Positions 1 through 11,035 of a stretch of DNA of 64,000 nucleotides are shown here, one piece after another. The stretch spans positions 205,068 to 269,067 of the forward strand of contig JAYKKR010000042.1 of NCBI GenBank assembly GCA_036971615.1. The letters run 5' to 3'. How positions within the stretch are numbered: the stretch's first letter is position 1; each line of letters starts with the position of its first letter. This stretch comes from Amyloporia xantha. Taxonomy: Eukaryota; Basidiomycota; Agaricomycetes; Polyporales; Adustoporiaceae. The position numbers and the translations under genes are program-made. A model generated the notes under the pieces. That model worked only from the letters and a program-made list of their open reading frames with translations, was not told the origin of the DNA and made no database searches.

Positions 1-12
1 AATATAACTCAC

Positions 13-237
13 TGCTTGCAATACACCCAACTTGGGGAACGTCCATTTGGCATTGACTTCGTCGGCAATTTTGTCTTTGAATGCCTTGCGTCCCTTGGTA
101 TCGTTCGAACCTAGTAACTGCCACTCCTCTAGAGTGCTCTCCAGGTACCGTGTCTGGGCTTTTGTCCAAAAGATGCGAGTCTGCCGTCCTCCTCCCTGTG
201 CATCCCCCTCCTGCGTCTCCCCAGTGGAACTTGCCAT
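13..237 (-). CDS. Hypothetical protein, first exon only (gene leaves the window)
   Basis: The minus strand opens with ATG at 237 and reads 75 codons to a GTGAGT donor at 12-7, so only exon 1 is visible. The peptide begins MASSTGETQEGD, is Gly/Gln-rich at first, then has a basic and aromatic stretch (RIFWTKAQTRYLESTLEEW) followed by NDTKGRKAFKDKIADEVNAKW. That second part resembles the start of Myb/SANT-like or homeodomain-like regions in Agaricomycete hypothetical proteins, but I cannot assign a family. The clean reading frame ending in phase 0 at a consensus donor, and the sensible composition, support real coding. The next gene downstream on the same strand ends at 713. Confidence 0.6.
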
Positions 238-712
238 CAAAGGCACGCAGTGTGGGTATCAAATGAGGGTTTCTCCACCACACAATAAAAATCAGGATGA
301 AGGAATGTGAGCCGTAGGAATAAGGCAATGTTGAATGAATCTGCGCAGTGAGGGAATGTTGGAAGTGAACAACAGCAAGACAAAGAAGGAAGATGAGATG
401 ACGTACACCGCCAGCGACTCCTGCTTCCACTAACCAGCCCGTAACCACGCCGGCAGCCGTACATTTCGCCTCAAACCAATCGGCCGATAACCCACATGCA
501 CGCAATGGCATCTCGGTAAACTGCTGGCAGCCCGATACCAACAGCTAGCATCAAGAAATATTCAGCCTTATCTTTCAGAACACATGCAAGCGCGTCCATT
601 TCCAACTCACCACATATTGCCAAACACGATAGGCATCGCTGCCGCTGCCAATCTCCGTTTACTGAGTGAACAGTTAATTTTCTCCCGCACCAAAAACACA
701 AATATTCACTAT
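238..712. other. Intergenic, no gene seen
   Basis: This stretch lies between the 3' end of the minus-strand gene at 713 and the start codon at 237, so it should hold the promoter of the partial gene. Short open frames occur on both strands but none shows splice signals or recognisable residues. Confidence 0.5.
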
Positions 713-1908
713 CTAGATTATCTCTGCTACCTCCGCATCATCGCTGTCCGTCAATTCCCAAGGCGCATCCTCATCCCTACTCTCAATCTCGATTACACGG
801 CCCTTACCCTTTCCGAGCCACCCTTTCAACCGGTTCTCCAACACAACCTCTTTGGCCACACGCTTGCGCTTGAACCCAGACGCCGCACTGCTCCCAGATA
901 CCGAACCGCTCGCATTCCCCTGATCTGTGTCGCGCCTGTCCGATGCTCGCGAGCTACTCGCCAAAAGCGGAGATATCAGAGGAAACGGGTCACTGCTGCG
1001 AGACGGAGTCGAAGGTCCCGCAGCCGGAACCCCCCCACCCTGCTTTTGGAGCAATGCCGGAAGTGGGTCCGGAAATATCGGCGGATCCACCTCCGTGAAC
1101 GCGCTCAGTCCCACGCACCATGTGACGCTCTTGTGCCTGTAGACTACAGGGTCGCCCGGCATTAAGTACTCCTTATCATACGGTTTCGGGTAGCTAAGAA
1201 AATAACCCAGGCGGCTATGAAACCGTTCGTACGGGACAGCGTCGTTGTCCTCTAATCCGAGCATGTTGTAAATGAGGCGCTGTCGGAACGTGAATTCCAA
1301 CAGGCCGTCGCGCTGGATTCCAGCAGCCGGGATTGTGATTGGCTCGTCGTAATCCTAGACAAGTGTTCGTCAGTGCAAGATCAAAGCTTTGTGCGAGGGA
1401 CACAATCCTACCTTGATATACACGGTAACCAGAACTTGCTCGGTCTTCAACGGGGGACGCCCGCGTCGCGGCGTCTCAGAGGGGGTCTGCACCGACGTCG
1501 GGGTGTTCGTCGGAGTCGGTGGAGGCGGAGGGAGCGCGCCCCCCCTGTAATAGGCCGCTCCACCTAGTAAAGCCAGAGGGTCGAGAGCGCACACACGCTC
1601 CATACAAATGTCCCGCTCCGCCTGCGTCATCTGAACCGAGAGTGGTTTCATATGGTGGGCACAGCGCTTTGCCATAGGCTGACGGCACTAAATGCTCCCG
1701 TGTCAGTACTGTAGGTGCATTGAGAAATCATACTCACAATCTCGAACATCAACCCGAGCGACCCTTCGTTCGTGGCGCCATAACTTGTGACAACCAGATG
1801 ACGGACGAGGGGATTGGACGTGCAAACAACGACCGCACCGTGAACAGTGGCACGCGGCGGGATGAAGCGATTGACAATAGCTTTGACGCGAGTGTCTGCA
1901 ACAATCAT
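713..1908 (-). CDS. Hypothetical protein with AT-hook-like motif
   Basis: Three exons join in frame: 1908-1738, 1687-1412 and 1354-713, giving 362 residues. The introns are 50 and 57 nt with consensus ends. Exon 1 encodes a hydrophobic/basic N-terminus. Exon 2 ends with a Pro/Thr linker (PPPPPTPTNTPTSVQTPSE) and then PRRGRPPLK, which matches the core of an AT-hook, a minor-groove DNA-binding motif. Exon 3 holds a conserved-looking block (RQRLIYNMLGLEDNDAVPYERF) and then a Ser-rich, basic and finally acidic tail (DSDDAEVAEII). I do not recognise the family. The AT-hook suggests a nuclear, DNA-binding role, but that is inference from one motif. The structure has no frameshifts. Confidence 0.6.
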
Positions 1909-2307
1909 GGTAGCTCTGTAGACGACGTCCTGAGCTCAACGCGCTTTTATATCACAGTCGCATTCCTCAAATACGTGTACACATAATATTGTGCTAGAAT
2001 TTGGGGGTCAATTTCGAACTGAAATCATGAGCCCATGTACTCACTTCAACAGTCCTACCGCCCTCGGATGAATTTCCCGCAATAAAATCTCAAAAATGGA
2101 GTGTTAGCGTCGATCATGGATTCACGCCGATCGTTGCCACAGACCGTACCCGAGGCTTATCTTTCTCGCATCATGCTTACCTTGCAATCCGGGGTCCTGT
2201 CTCGCTGTGCAAGAAGATATGAGCATTGTCCACATGGTCAAGACCTCGTAATACTACAGAAGTAAGCCAAATTGTATGTACAAGCGACCCAGGCTGTCCT
2301 CATCACG
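1909..2307. other. Intergenic spacer
   Basis: No gene is seen. It separates the start of the AT-hook-like gene from the 3' end of the next minus-strand gene and should carry the promoter of the former. Confidence 0.5.
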
Positions 2308-3404
2308 TCATGGTAAAGTGGAAGGAATGTGAACGGGCAGTATGGGAAGACGACGAAATACACGAGCGAAGGAGCGGGCGTAAAAGAGCGCAGCAGCATG
2401 CTGGAGAGTGTCAAAATCGCCACCTGAGCAGGAAGTGACCAACTCCGGCTTGACGCGCAGCTCATCAGGTAGACCAGGCCATCGTGCCATGAGCGCAATG
2501 AGATTCGATAGAAAGCGGCGAGTGTCCTCCCAGCCTGCTTCGGAAGAGGACAGCCAGCAAAGTATGGGCCGTTCCCGTTCCCACTGTGGTACCACAGATA
2601 GCGCCGCCCCAACCAGTCCCCATGCCCCTGCTACCAAACTCTCTTGATCCCAACAATGGAGGGTCGACCATTCGGCGCTACCAGTCATTGCTGCATCGAG
2701 AGCACGCAGCTCACACCTCCAATTCACCTCATGCACCTCCCATAATATTTCTTTACGCAGGTCAGCCGACCAGGCAGAAACAGCATCTACCTCATAACTG
2801 CCCCAAATGCTGATCTGAGACGGTGAATACGAGGGTAGACCTCCCGTCTTTGCAAATAGACTTCGGACATTTTGAGCAATCTGATGCCGTTCCTGTGCCC
2901 GCGTCGTTTTCTTGCCCTTCGGCTTCGACGGGCCTGCATCATCCACGCCTACCGTACCCTCAACATCCAGCGTGTAGTCACCGAACAAGCTGTCCCTCCA
3001 CTCCGCGATTGATAGCGGCTTGCCCGCAATAGTCGTGTCGAGCAGACGCTGACGGCAGAACCCCCGGATTCGCACGTAATTGTGAATGTAGCGGCGAGTC
3101 TTGTCTTGCGGATTCTCACTCACGCGCGCAAAAAGGAAGGGGGGCGGAAAGTAGTATGTCACAGAGGTCGGGGGAGATGACAATGGGGAAACGGCAATGA
3201 GAGCAGCCTCCCAGCATGCCGGTATAGTACATCCTTGTATGGCCTGGTAATCAAGGGATGCATGTCCTGGTCCCGAGGAGGGACCTGACTTTGCACTGGC
3301 ATCCTCACGTCCGCGAGTGCCTCGGTGGGCGCGCCCGTTCAGTTTGCGGCGCTTCCAATCCCGATCGTCCTCAAGGTCCTTGTGGGGTAACGCTGGCAAG
3401 CACT

Positions 3405-5438
3405 CATCAGGAAAAACATATTTGGTACTAGGACACTCTAGGACTGTCCTAGAGCGTCCTAGAGCACTCAGAGCACTCAGAGTGCTCAGAGTGCTCAGAG
3501 TGTCCCAGGTAGCCCTCAGACAAACTCCTTCTAGGTCAAATCTCTGAGAGCATCTCAGAGTTCCTGCAGAGTATATCTGAATTACTCTGAGAGCACACTC
3601 AAAGATATATGTATTGCTCTTAGATTGTCTCAGAATTACACAGAATCACTCAGATTATTTCATAATAAATGAGATATATTTATAAATCAAAACAAATGTA
3701 TATTATTCTAATACTACAGAAGGCAACTATCAATAGGGATAGTAAGCTGATGTCTGTCAAATAGTATGCAAGTACTCACTGTAACCATATCATATATACA
3801 TTCTATAAAACTGAAGGAGATTAGAATAACTATGAAGACTTCTGTCAGTTAATACATTATTTCTGCATCTGCAAAAACATACCATCAAAATTCATGACTC
3901 CTAGTACATATCTGGAATGAATAGCAGAAGTCTAGATACTGTCCAATTTATGAAAAGATGACAGTATGTGTGATGTGGCATGAACTCACCTTAAATTCTC
4001 AGACAGTGCTGGAGGTCTAAATACAGTCTAGGATGACATGTCATTAGTATACCCAGCAAGACAATACACTCACTTTGATAACAATGGTAGAACAGATTAG
4101 AGACTAGTTTCACAACTGTAGCAGTGGAGGTTATCTGACAGAGAGAACAGAATTTGCAGGTGATCTACAGACTCACATAAATCATGTCTCACAAGCCTCC
4201 AGATAAACCATTGTCCACCAAGTATAAGCCAAGCCTGTTGGAGACAGTGAACTCACCAGCATTCAAAAGGAACAACAGAAGTCACATAGAGACACCAGAG
4301 AACAGACAGAAGGGCCAGCTGTAGTCTCAATAAGAGTATATCAGAGTGTAGAAAGTATAGGCACAAGGTAGAGATGTACACAGAGGAGAGGCAGGAGCTA
4401 ACTTAGACGATGGTGATGGTACAAGGAGAGAACGCGCATGTTGCGTTGCTTTGTGACGTGTCAAACATGGGCCAAATAAAAGCCAAACATTGGCCAAACA
4501 TCCAAACAGTACAGGCTGTCGCGACAGCCTGTATACCAATTAAGGTAATAATGACCTTCTTCACTCAGATTGGCATTTTCACTCTAATATCTGTCTGCCT
4601 TCTACTTTAATATCTCATTCTCAAGCATTTTTGCATAGCTATCATCACACTTACTATTAGTTGCCTACACTTTAGGTCATTTTTATTGCTGAATTAAACT
4701 ATTCTCTTCAGAAATATAGGAATAACTTACCCTGATTGAGAGCTGGAATAACTGATATACTAATTGGCTCAGAGTGTTGTACAATAGCAACCCAGGCTAT
4801 CTCTGAACTTCTCTGAGAAAACTTGAATAATTTTATAATGTCACTAGCATCTCAAAGCAAAGTTCTAAATCAAGTTGGAGAATAAGTATTTGTCTATTCA
4901 ATAATACAATATTGACAACTCTATTTTAAAGCATACAAGAACACTGACACTCACCTACCTCTCTACCTCAATAAGGTCCAATCAAATCATGATGTGATCA
5001 TTATTGAATTTTCCTAAATGTAGCCTATAAATCACAGTGCCAGTACAAGAGCATACTGTAGAATATCATAGAAAGAAGTGAACATAGATATCATAAATGG
5101 AACTAATAGAGTCATTAATTGTTTTCTATCTAATCAATGTGACTCAATCAATACAGGAAGATAGAGCTAAGAAATATCAGCAATTTATCAAGTATGATAA
5201 ACTTAAACTGATTTATATACATGTCAGACTGTCCAATCACAACTTGAATATAATCTTCCAAATTCTAAAGCACCTCAAAGACTTAAAGGATAGCCTGTGA
5301 TGCTCTGAAATTATCTGAATATCTCAGAGCAACTCAGAGCAATCAAAGATGACCTGGGATGCTCTGGGACTACCTGAGACAACCTGACAAATCTCATATA
5401 TCCCAGAGTGTCTCAGGGAAAAAGTGTTTTTCCTGATG
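3405..5438 (+). mobile_element. 2.03 kb non-autonomous TIR element, copy 1
   Basis: The element begins CATCAGGAAAAACA and ends with its reverse complement, giving 14-bp terminal inverted repeats. It is flanked by CT on both sides, consistent with a 2-bp target duplication. The left end carries many copies of short subterminal words (CTAGGAC, CACTCAGAG, TGCTCAGAG). The right end carries a related but distinct set (CCCAGAG, CTCAGAG). The AT-rich interior holds no long open frame, so a transposase must be supplied elsewhere. A second, closely similar copy lies reversed at 51143-53164, and a diverged left end lies near 20832-20968. Superfamily is unassigned: a 2-bp CT duplication does not fit mariner (TA). 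Confidence 0.85.
4510..4533. repeat. Perfect 24-bp palindrome inside TIR element copy 1
   Basis: TACAGGCTGTCG followed by its exact reverse complement. The same site in copy 2 (52038-52061) keeps both 11-bp arms but has AC in place of GC at the centre. It lies about 1.1 kb in from the left end, next to a run of TTTGGCC-like words. Confidence 0.85.
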
Positions 5439-6447
5439 CTGGTCGACCAGTGCACGTGTGACTTCTCTATTCATGACGAAGGGCCAGTCTCCAACCCGCG
5501 TAACTAAACCAGCCAAATCTCCTTGGCCACTATAAATTCTTGGCCACGCGGGCGCCAGCGCCAGCTCAGACTCGACCGGCACTGGGTCGTCAATGACACA
5601 ATGCACCTTGACTCGTCGCGTGAGATCTTGGATGAACCAGACTGGGATGCCTAATCTGAAGAACGACTGGGCAGTGCTAGGATTCTGCGTGAATGCACTG
5701 CGGACGTTCATCACGCGTATCGCGCTGAAGGTAGGCAGTGTGATCCTCGGCGCGACGATTTCCAAATAATTCACGTATCCTGCGATTTCAAGCGCCAGAC
5801 GTTGGACATGTGCTGCAAGCGCGATGATATGCATCGTCGATGCGGGGAGCTTGCGGAGGCGGTCGATGGCTTGCCGCAGGATACCACAGAGATTGTGGCC
5901 AAGCTCTTTTTTTTCCTGTAGCACACCAGGAACACTTCCTTCGAAAGTCTGTATGATACGCTCTGCTTCTCCTACAAGCTCGTCCATTGCCTCCCTCTTT
6001 AGTTGCCCCAGACGACGCACCCCACACAAGAGGTCTTCTTCCCAATCCCCTTCCTCGAAGCACCGCCAAAGGATATCGTTCACGTGTAATTCGCGATGCT
6101 CTCCTCCTCCCCGTCGCGTGCGCGCGGGTATACACGCGTGATGGGGGATCTTGATATCGTATAGCTGCGGCCACCTCGAGTACTCCTGGGGGCCCCAGCG
6201 GCCATCCACACGCGATGTGATTACTCCGGGCTGAATTTTTGGGAATTCCGGAATCCACATTTGATTTGGACTTGTCACAACCGCGTCGGGGTGCATGTTC
6301 CAGCGACTGGCCACCTTCCCATCGTTCCATTCTATGGGCTCACCCGGCACTAGCAATAACTAAATTAGCGCGTGCCACGCGTATCGGTCCAGCGTACACA
6401 CCAATCAGCAGCGGGGTCTCTTTCAACTCCATCTGTTCGGCCGACAT

Positions 6448-9060
6448 GTGGGATCTGATGATTGTAGCTAAATTTATACATTAATGCACGTATTTGGGGT
6501 ATCGCACAGCACGTACTATTGTAATCTCTCAACTCAATCCTGCGCAGTATTCAGGTCACAGGTAGCAATCGCACTACAGTACAGAGACAACTCCAACGGC
6601 TAAATAAACACGCGGGATACGCCCAATTATATCGAGTTCCGGTCGTCTGGCTGGAACGCGAATCGAGTAGGCAGGTGTTGAGTCCTTGCCGAATCACGGC
6701 ATCGAGAAATCATTTGATAAGCAAGCAGTGATAGGGTCGGAGGCAGGGCGCTCACCGTGTCAACGACTAGATCGACAATCACAGCCGAGCTCCAGAGTTA
6801 CTACGCCAATTGATAACCACGAGGCACGTACCCTGACAACCGAACACCCGATAATCGGCTTAGGGTGATAACAACATCAGACTTGCGAATTTGTGGGCGG
6901 TATCACGTACCACTGCTAAGGGAATGGCCAAAAAATTTCAGGCAAGTGTAACCAGGGGCAAGGACAGGGACAGAAACAGCCAGAACGGAGGATAGAAGCT
7001 CAAGATCCAAGAATTGGACTGATGTATGGTGACAGCGGGCGGCAGATATATCCGAGGGCTATAGGTACCAGAGGTTTCGCGTCGACGGCCGCCAGAGATA
7101 CCGGAGAGCTAGACAGACAGTGCACCAGGGGATTGTCGGCGAGGTGGTCTTCTTGGCGTCCGATGCCAGGCGCAAGAAGAGGACTCTCTCCAGCGCACAC
7201 GGCACAATATCAGTGGCGTTCGTCAGGCAACTGCCTTCCGTTTGCACGACTGACGCTTGAGGCCTATCGACGGGCTTGAGGTCGAAATCCGAGGTGTCGA
7301 GAGAGGACGACGCTGTGAAGAGTGTCGCCAACGAACGTGAGAGTCAAGTTGAACGATAATCCTCAGGATTAGCTTCGGACTCTAGGTTCAGGCGGAGTCC
7401 AACTCGGCCTGCCCCGAGAGGCTGAGAGTCAGCTGATCGATGTTGCCCGATTTGGGTGATGTGGCTGAAGCCCGGTCGGTTACTGCTCTAGAGACTTTGC
7501 TATATTCAACCACTGGGTTGTACGTTTTTGGCTTACACCAGGAGTAAGGTAAATGTATATTAAGCTGTATTCAAACTTGTATCCCAAGTCTTCGGAGACA
7601 TGAGCAAGACAAGCTGCGATATGTGCGCTAACTTCCATGCCTGGTTTTGCGCGTTGTGGCTGAAGTCTGTTACTGCTCTGGGAACTATGTCTCAAGCATG
7701 AATCAAGAGCAAATCTAAGTACATTAAGCCGCGTTTATGATTTCTTGCAGCGACACATCAGCGAGACAGTTTGTGCTATGTACAGAGCGAGCGACCCATG
7801 CCCGATTGGGCCGATGTGGCTGAAGCCTGTTACTCCTCTGGAGACTCTGTGAAATTTAGCTATTGCCATCGTGGTTTCAAGCTTAAATGAAGTGCACATG
7901 CAGTTTATATTCATTTGCATTCAACATCCTAACAGAAGTATTGCACTGCATCCAGAGTGACCGCCCGAATGCCCGGGTTTCCGAGGACAGTAGCTGCGCG
8001 AGACTAGGATTTGAATGTGCGCACGCAAGGCACCGCATTGCTGTGGACGTCTTGTGTTATGTATCAAGGTTCTACTAAGGCCTTTTGATTCATGTGTTGG
8101 CGGCTGTGGCAATATTCACTCCATGTATCTGAATGTACTCCGCAATACTTGGGCGAAACAGGCCTCGCATTTAGGAGATCGATTGGGTGCATGGCCAACC
8201 GCGCGTGCTGATTGGCTCTGGTCTGCCTCAATAAGTCGCACTCTGGATGCTCGCATCGCCCTTCCTCCCACACATTTCGTGCTACTTTTGTGACATGATA
8301 TTAAGCTATGTCATTGCCAAGTTGCGTGCTCTCAGAAGTGAACTCCTGGGGTTGAAATCATCTCATATCCTTCACCGAGGGCCAGTGATGGGTGGCCAAA
8401 TATTTGGCGTAACCGGTTATTGGTGGATTATCCTCTCAGTTCAACCAACACCCCCGACATCAAGACATCCTCAAGACCTGGTGCGCTCCGATGGCCATAC
8501 GGCCGTTGTTGAGACCCAGTGCACAGCGGTCTCGCACTGGGTTACCAGTTTTCGAGCCGCTGTTTGCTTCAAGAGCTCCATCGACGAGTGGAAGACTGGC
8601 TTTCTTATCTGGCAACATCCTGTGGCAACTTTCTCTCCACATTTACAAGACCGGCTTGGATCTCTGGCGACATGGTCTGACAAGATATCTCATAGACTTC
8701 TGACAGCGGTCTCGGGGGCGATTTCATCTGGCAATGAGCTCCTACAGTCTACTTCCTCATCTGGTTCTGCACACGCCCAAGTTGGACCGGCACGCTGCTC
8801 GGCGCCCTGAAAGATTAGTAGGCAATTCATCACAGATTGTTTGTCATAGCTCAATATTGCTCTATCATGCAGATACACATTCCCGTCATTGTAGCGGTCG
8901 GCGGACCTGTCCTGCCCTCCTGCAGCTGTATGCAATAGGTCAACCCTGGAAATTACCAATGACAAAGATGCCGCTAGAAGCCCTGTTATGGATCTGGTGA
9001 CTTTTGCAGCGAGACCCTTAGGATAGGTCTAAGGTCTGCTGAAACCGAGCTAGAAAGGTT
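6448..9060. other. Long stretch without a supported gene
   Basis: Scattered open frames up to 187 codons (8247-8810, plus) occur, but none has intron signals, recognisable residues or a homologous neighbour in the window. A minus-strand frame at 7331-7059 (90 codons) is equally unsupported. The only structure I see is a set of degenerate direct repeats at 7440-7860. The region is probably decayed intergenic or repeat-derived DNA. Confidence 0.45.
7440..7860 (+). repeat. Degenerate direct repeats, about 170-190 bp apart
   Basis: A block with the core GTGGCTGAAG, then (T/C)GTTACT, then CTCT(G/A)GAGACT recurs near 7455, 7650 and 7815. Sequence between the blocks is related only loosely. Two of the blocks are preceded by GCCCGATT. 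Confidence 0.6.
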
Positions 9061-9065
9061 ATGCA

Positions 9066-9356
9066 AAATGAAGCACTGGACTTCAAAATAAGGCTAATAC
9101 CCTGTTAATGGTATAAAAAGGGCTTTTAGTCCGAGCCTTGTAAGACCGACGTAAGACCGCTTTGTGAAGGAAATGAAGCAATAGACTTCAAAGGAAAGCT
9201 AATACCACTATAGAGGTATCAAAGGGTATTGATTACAAGTCTAGTAAGACCGTAGTAAGACCGCTTTGATAAGGAAATGAAGTAATAGACTTCACTATAG
9301 AGGTCTCAAAGGGTACTTAGTCTGAGTCTAATAAGACCGGAGTAAGACCGCTTTTT
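9066..9356 (+). repeat. Triplicated tandem repeat of about 105 bp with AAGACCG motif
   Basis: Three successive units start with AATGAAG..(A/T)GACTTCA and end with TAAGACCG..GTAAGACCGCTTT, at about 9067, 9172 and 9276. The last is shorter. The unit contains a GGTAT(A/C)AAAGGG-like segment. AAGACCG or its complement recurs through to 10.4 kb (near 9740, 9926, 10183, 10228 and 10370), on both strands, as is common for subterminal regions of DNA transposons. Confidence 0.7.
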
Positions 9357-10364
9357 AGCCTTTCTAATGATGAATACAAATGGATTCAAGTCCAGACTTG
9401 AATAGAATGAAGAAAGGTTTCAGAGTTAACTGAAGACCAAAGGGCGAAGGCGTGGTAGTGGGATTGTACCAGATCACACAACGAGTTACAAGTCAATACC
9501 TTTGAGCCAGGCTTACTTACTTGTACTGAACTCAAATGCAATAGGTCTTCAATTCCGAGACACAGTGAAGTTCTGTATACCGGCTACAGAGACTTGAATA
9601 GAAGAGATTGAATAGACTTGGAGTATTATCAGATAGGTCTTAAGATATGAATAGAAGGTTTCAAAGTAGGACTTCAAACGATACAATGATACTCAAATCC
9701 TTCTCAAGTATTGTTGCCAGACTAAGGTCTTTAGGTAGCGCGAAGCAATACCGAAGACCGCTACTTAGCGAAGCTATAAGTAGTTTGTCGAGTCTGGGAT
9801 AGGTCTGATACCAGCGCGTAGCTATGGCAAGTCCTACAAAACCGAGAAGGAGACAAGGTCTCAATGTAGCACTGAAGCTTACAAATGGATTGGGTGGAAA
9901 GATGATGTTTTGTAGTGTACATGAGAGCGGTCTTATATACATTTCCTGAGACAAGATTAAATAAGCAGAATAGAACCTACTCAAATGTTCCTTCTAAGTA
10001 CCAGAGGCTTCTAACCTATTCCTTTACCTCGCTTTAACCATGCTTTAACCATGCACATCAAGTCCGAAGCTTTTTCCTATTGTCCTAGTCACTGCCCTTC
10101 AAGTGGCACAGTATAGCCTTTGTATAGCCTCAAGCAAGAACAATAAGCGAGGCTATGACTGGGGCTATACAGCGCAACAAGACCGAGGCTATGTAGCCTA
10201 CATGAGGCCTTGGTGAGCCTCGGAGTGGCCTCGGTCTTAGTGCCACTCCTAGTGCAACTGTGAGGGAGGCACTGCGGTTGGTGATGCTGTGAGCGGGTTT
10301 GGACATGGTTTCAAGTCAGAGACTTGGATAGGACCTTGAGAGCGAAGCTCAGTGATCCTATAGG

Positions 10365-10408
10365 AGTATTAAGACCGACCTAATTGAGGTAGCTTCGGTC
10401 TTAATACT
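10365..10408. repeat. Strong hairpin with 13-bp perfect stem
   Basis: AGTATTAAGACCG at 10365-10377 pairs perfectly with CGGTCTTAATACT at 10396-10408. Inside, ACCT and AGGT can add a 4-bp stem around AATTG. It contains the AAGACCG word that recurs through the preceding 1.3 kb. Confidence 0.8.
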
Positions 10409-10537
10409 TACCTAGACCGCAGTAAGCATAGTAAGCATTATAAAAGAAATAGGGCAAAAGCGGTACTTCTAAAGTGAAAATAAGAGTAAATGGATAAGTA
10501 GCAAGGATAAATAGCATAGAAATGAGTCTATACTTTT

Positions 10538-10553
10538 GGGACTAAAAAGTCCC
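10538..10553. repeat. Short hairpin GGGACT-AAAA-AGTCCC
   Basis: A perfect 6-bp stem with an AAAA loop. There is no coding gene next to it whose end it could mark. Confidence 0.6.
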
Positions 10554-11035
10554 ATTTCCCTAACAAGCCCATTCCCGTCTGAGATATTGCAAATTTCGCG
10601 TGTTGCAAGTACCATGCGTCTCGTCGGAAGGTATCCGAAATAGTTAGGGCGTCGGGCTGTCGTCATGGTACGTCCCCCTTTTGAGTGTAGATCGACTTCT
10701 GGTGAGCTTACCCGAGTGTGACACTATCTATGGCGGGACAGGCAGGCCGAAGATGGACATGCGCATCGCCGCTAGGCTAGGGCAGGGGCTAAACACTTTG
10801 CTAAGGGGTATCGGAACTCGGCACATTGCCTCCCGGATGCATGTGTGCGCAGCTACAGTGGATTGCGAGGTCGAACGGGAGGCGGACGTTCTCCATCTCC
10901 TCCCAGATCACATTCATTCCTCCTGCACTGGCCGTAGGCGCAGAACCCCCGACGAGCGTACATCCTGACGTCGCATTCCTCACTCAAGCCTCTCCCAACT
11001 CGAGCCAACTCGAGAATCGCCTGTCGGTACGCGTC

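Larger units (their letters stand above)
2308..6447 (-). pseudogene. Agaricomycete hypothetical gene split by a TIR transposon
   Basis: The 5' part reads from ATG at 6447 through a short exon (to about 6402), an intron with ends at 6401 and 6350, and a long exon 6349-5439. The 3' part is 3404-2308. Between them sits the element at 3405-5438. Taking the element out with one copy of the flanking dinucleotide CT joins ..RALVDQ directly to CLPALPHKD.. in frame with no stop, giving a protein of roughly 680 residues. The N-terminal half has the blocks EPIEWNDGK, GPQEYSRWPQLYD and AIRVMNVRSAFTQNP followed by FRLGIPVWFIQDL, which I know only from long uncharacterised mushroom proteins. The C-terminal half has a basic KRRKLNGRAHRG stretch and a Trp-rich helical region. 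No catalytic motif is visible. As it stands the reading frame enters the element and stops, so the allele is probably null. Confidence 0.7.
9357..10680. other. AAGACCG-rich spacer, no gene
   Basis: No supported coding region. It contains dispersed AAGACCG/CGGTCTT words, GCGAAGC words and two hairpins (10365-10408 and 10538-10553). It probably belongs to the same repeat unit as the triplicate just upstream. Confidence 0.45.

Noticed and set aside
8247..8810. 187-codon plus-strand frame
   Set aside because: No domain, no introns, and overlapping frames on the other strand contain an equally good reading. Probably chance.
9060..10660. Inserted mitochondrial DNA
   Set aside because: GCGAAGC words and AT-rich parts suggested it, but no mitochondrial gene, tRNA or intron could be read.
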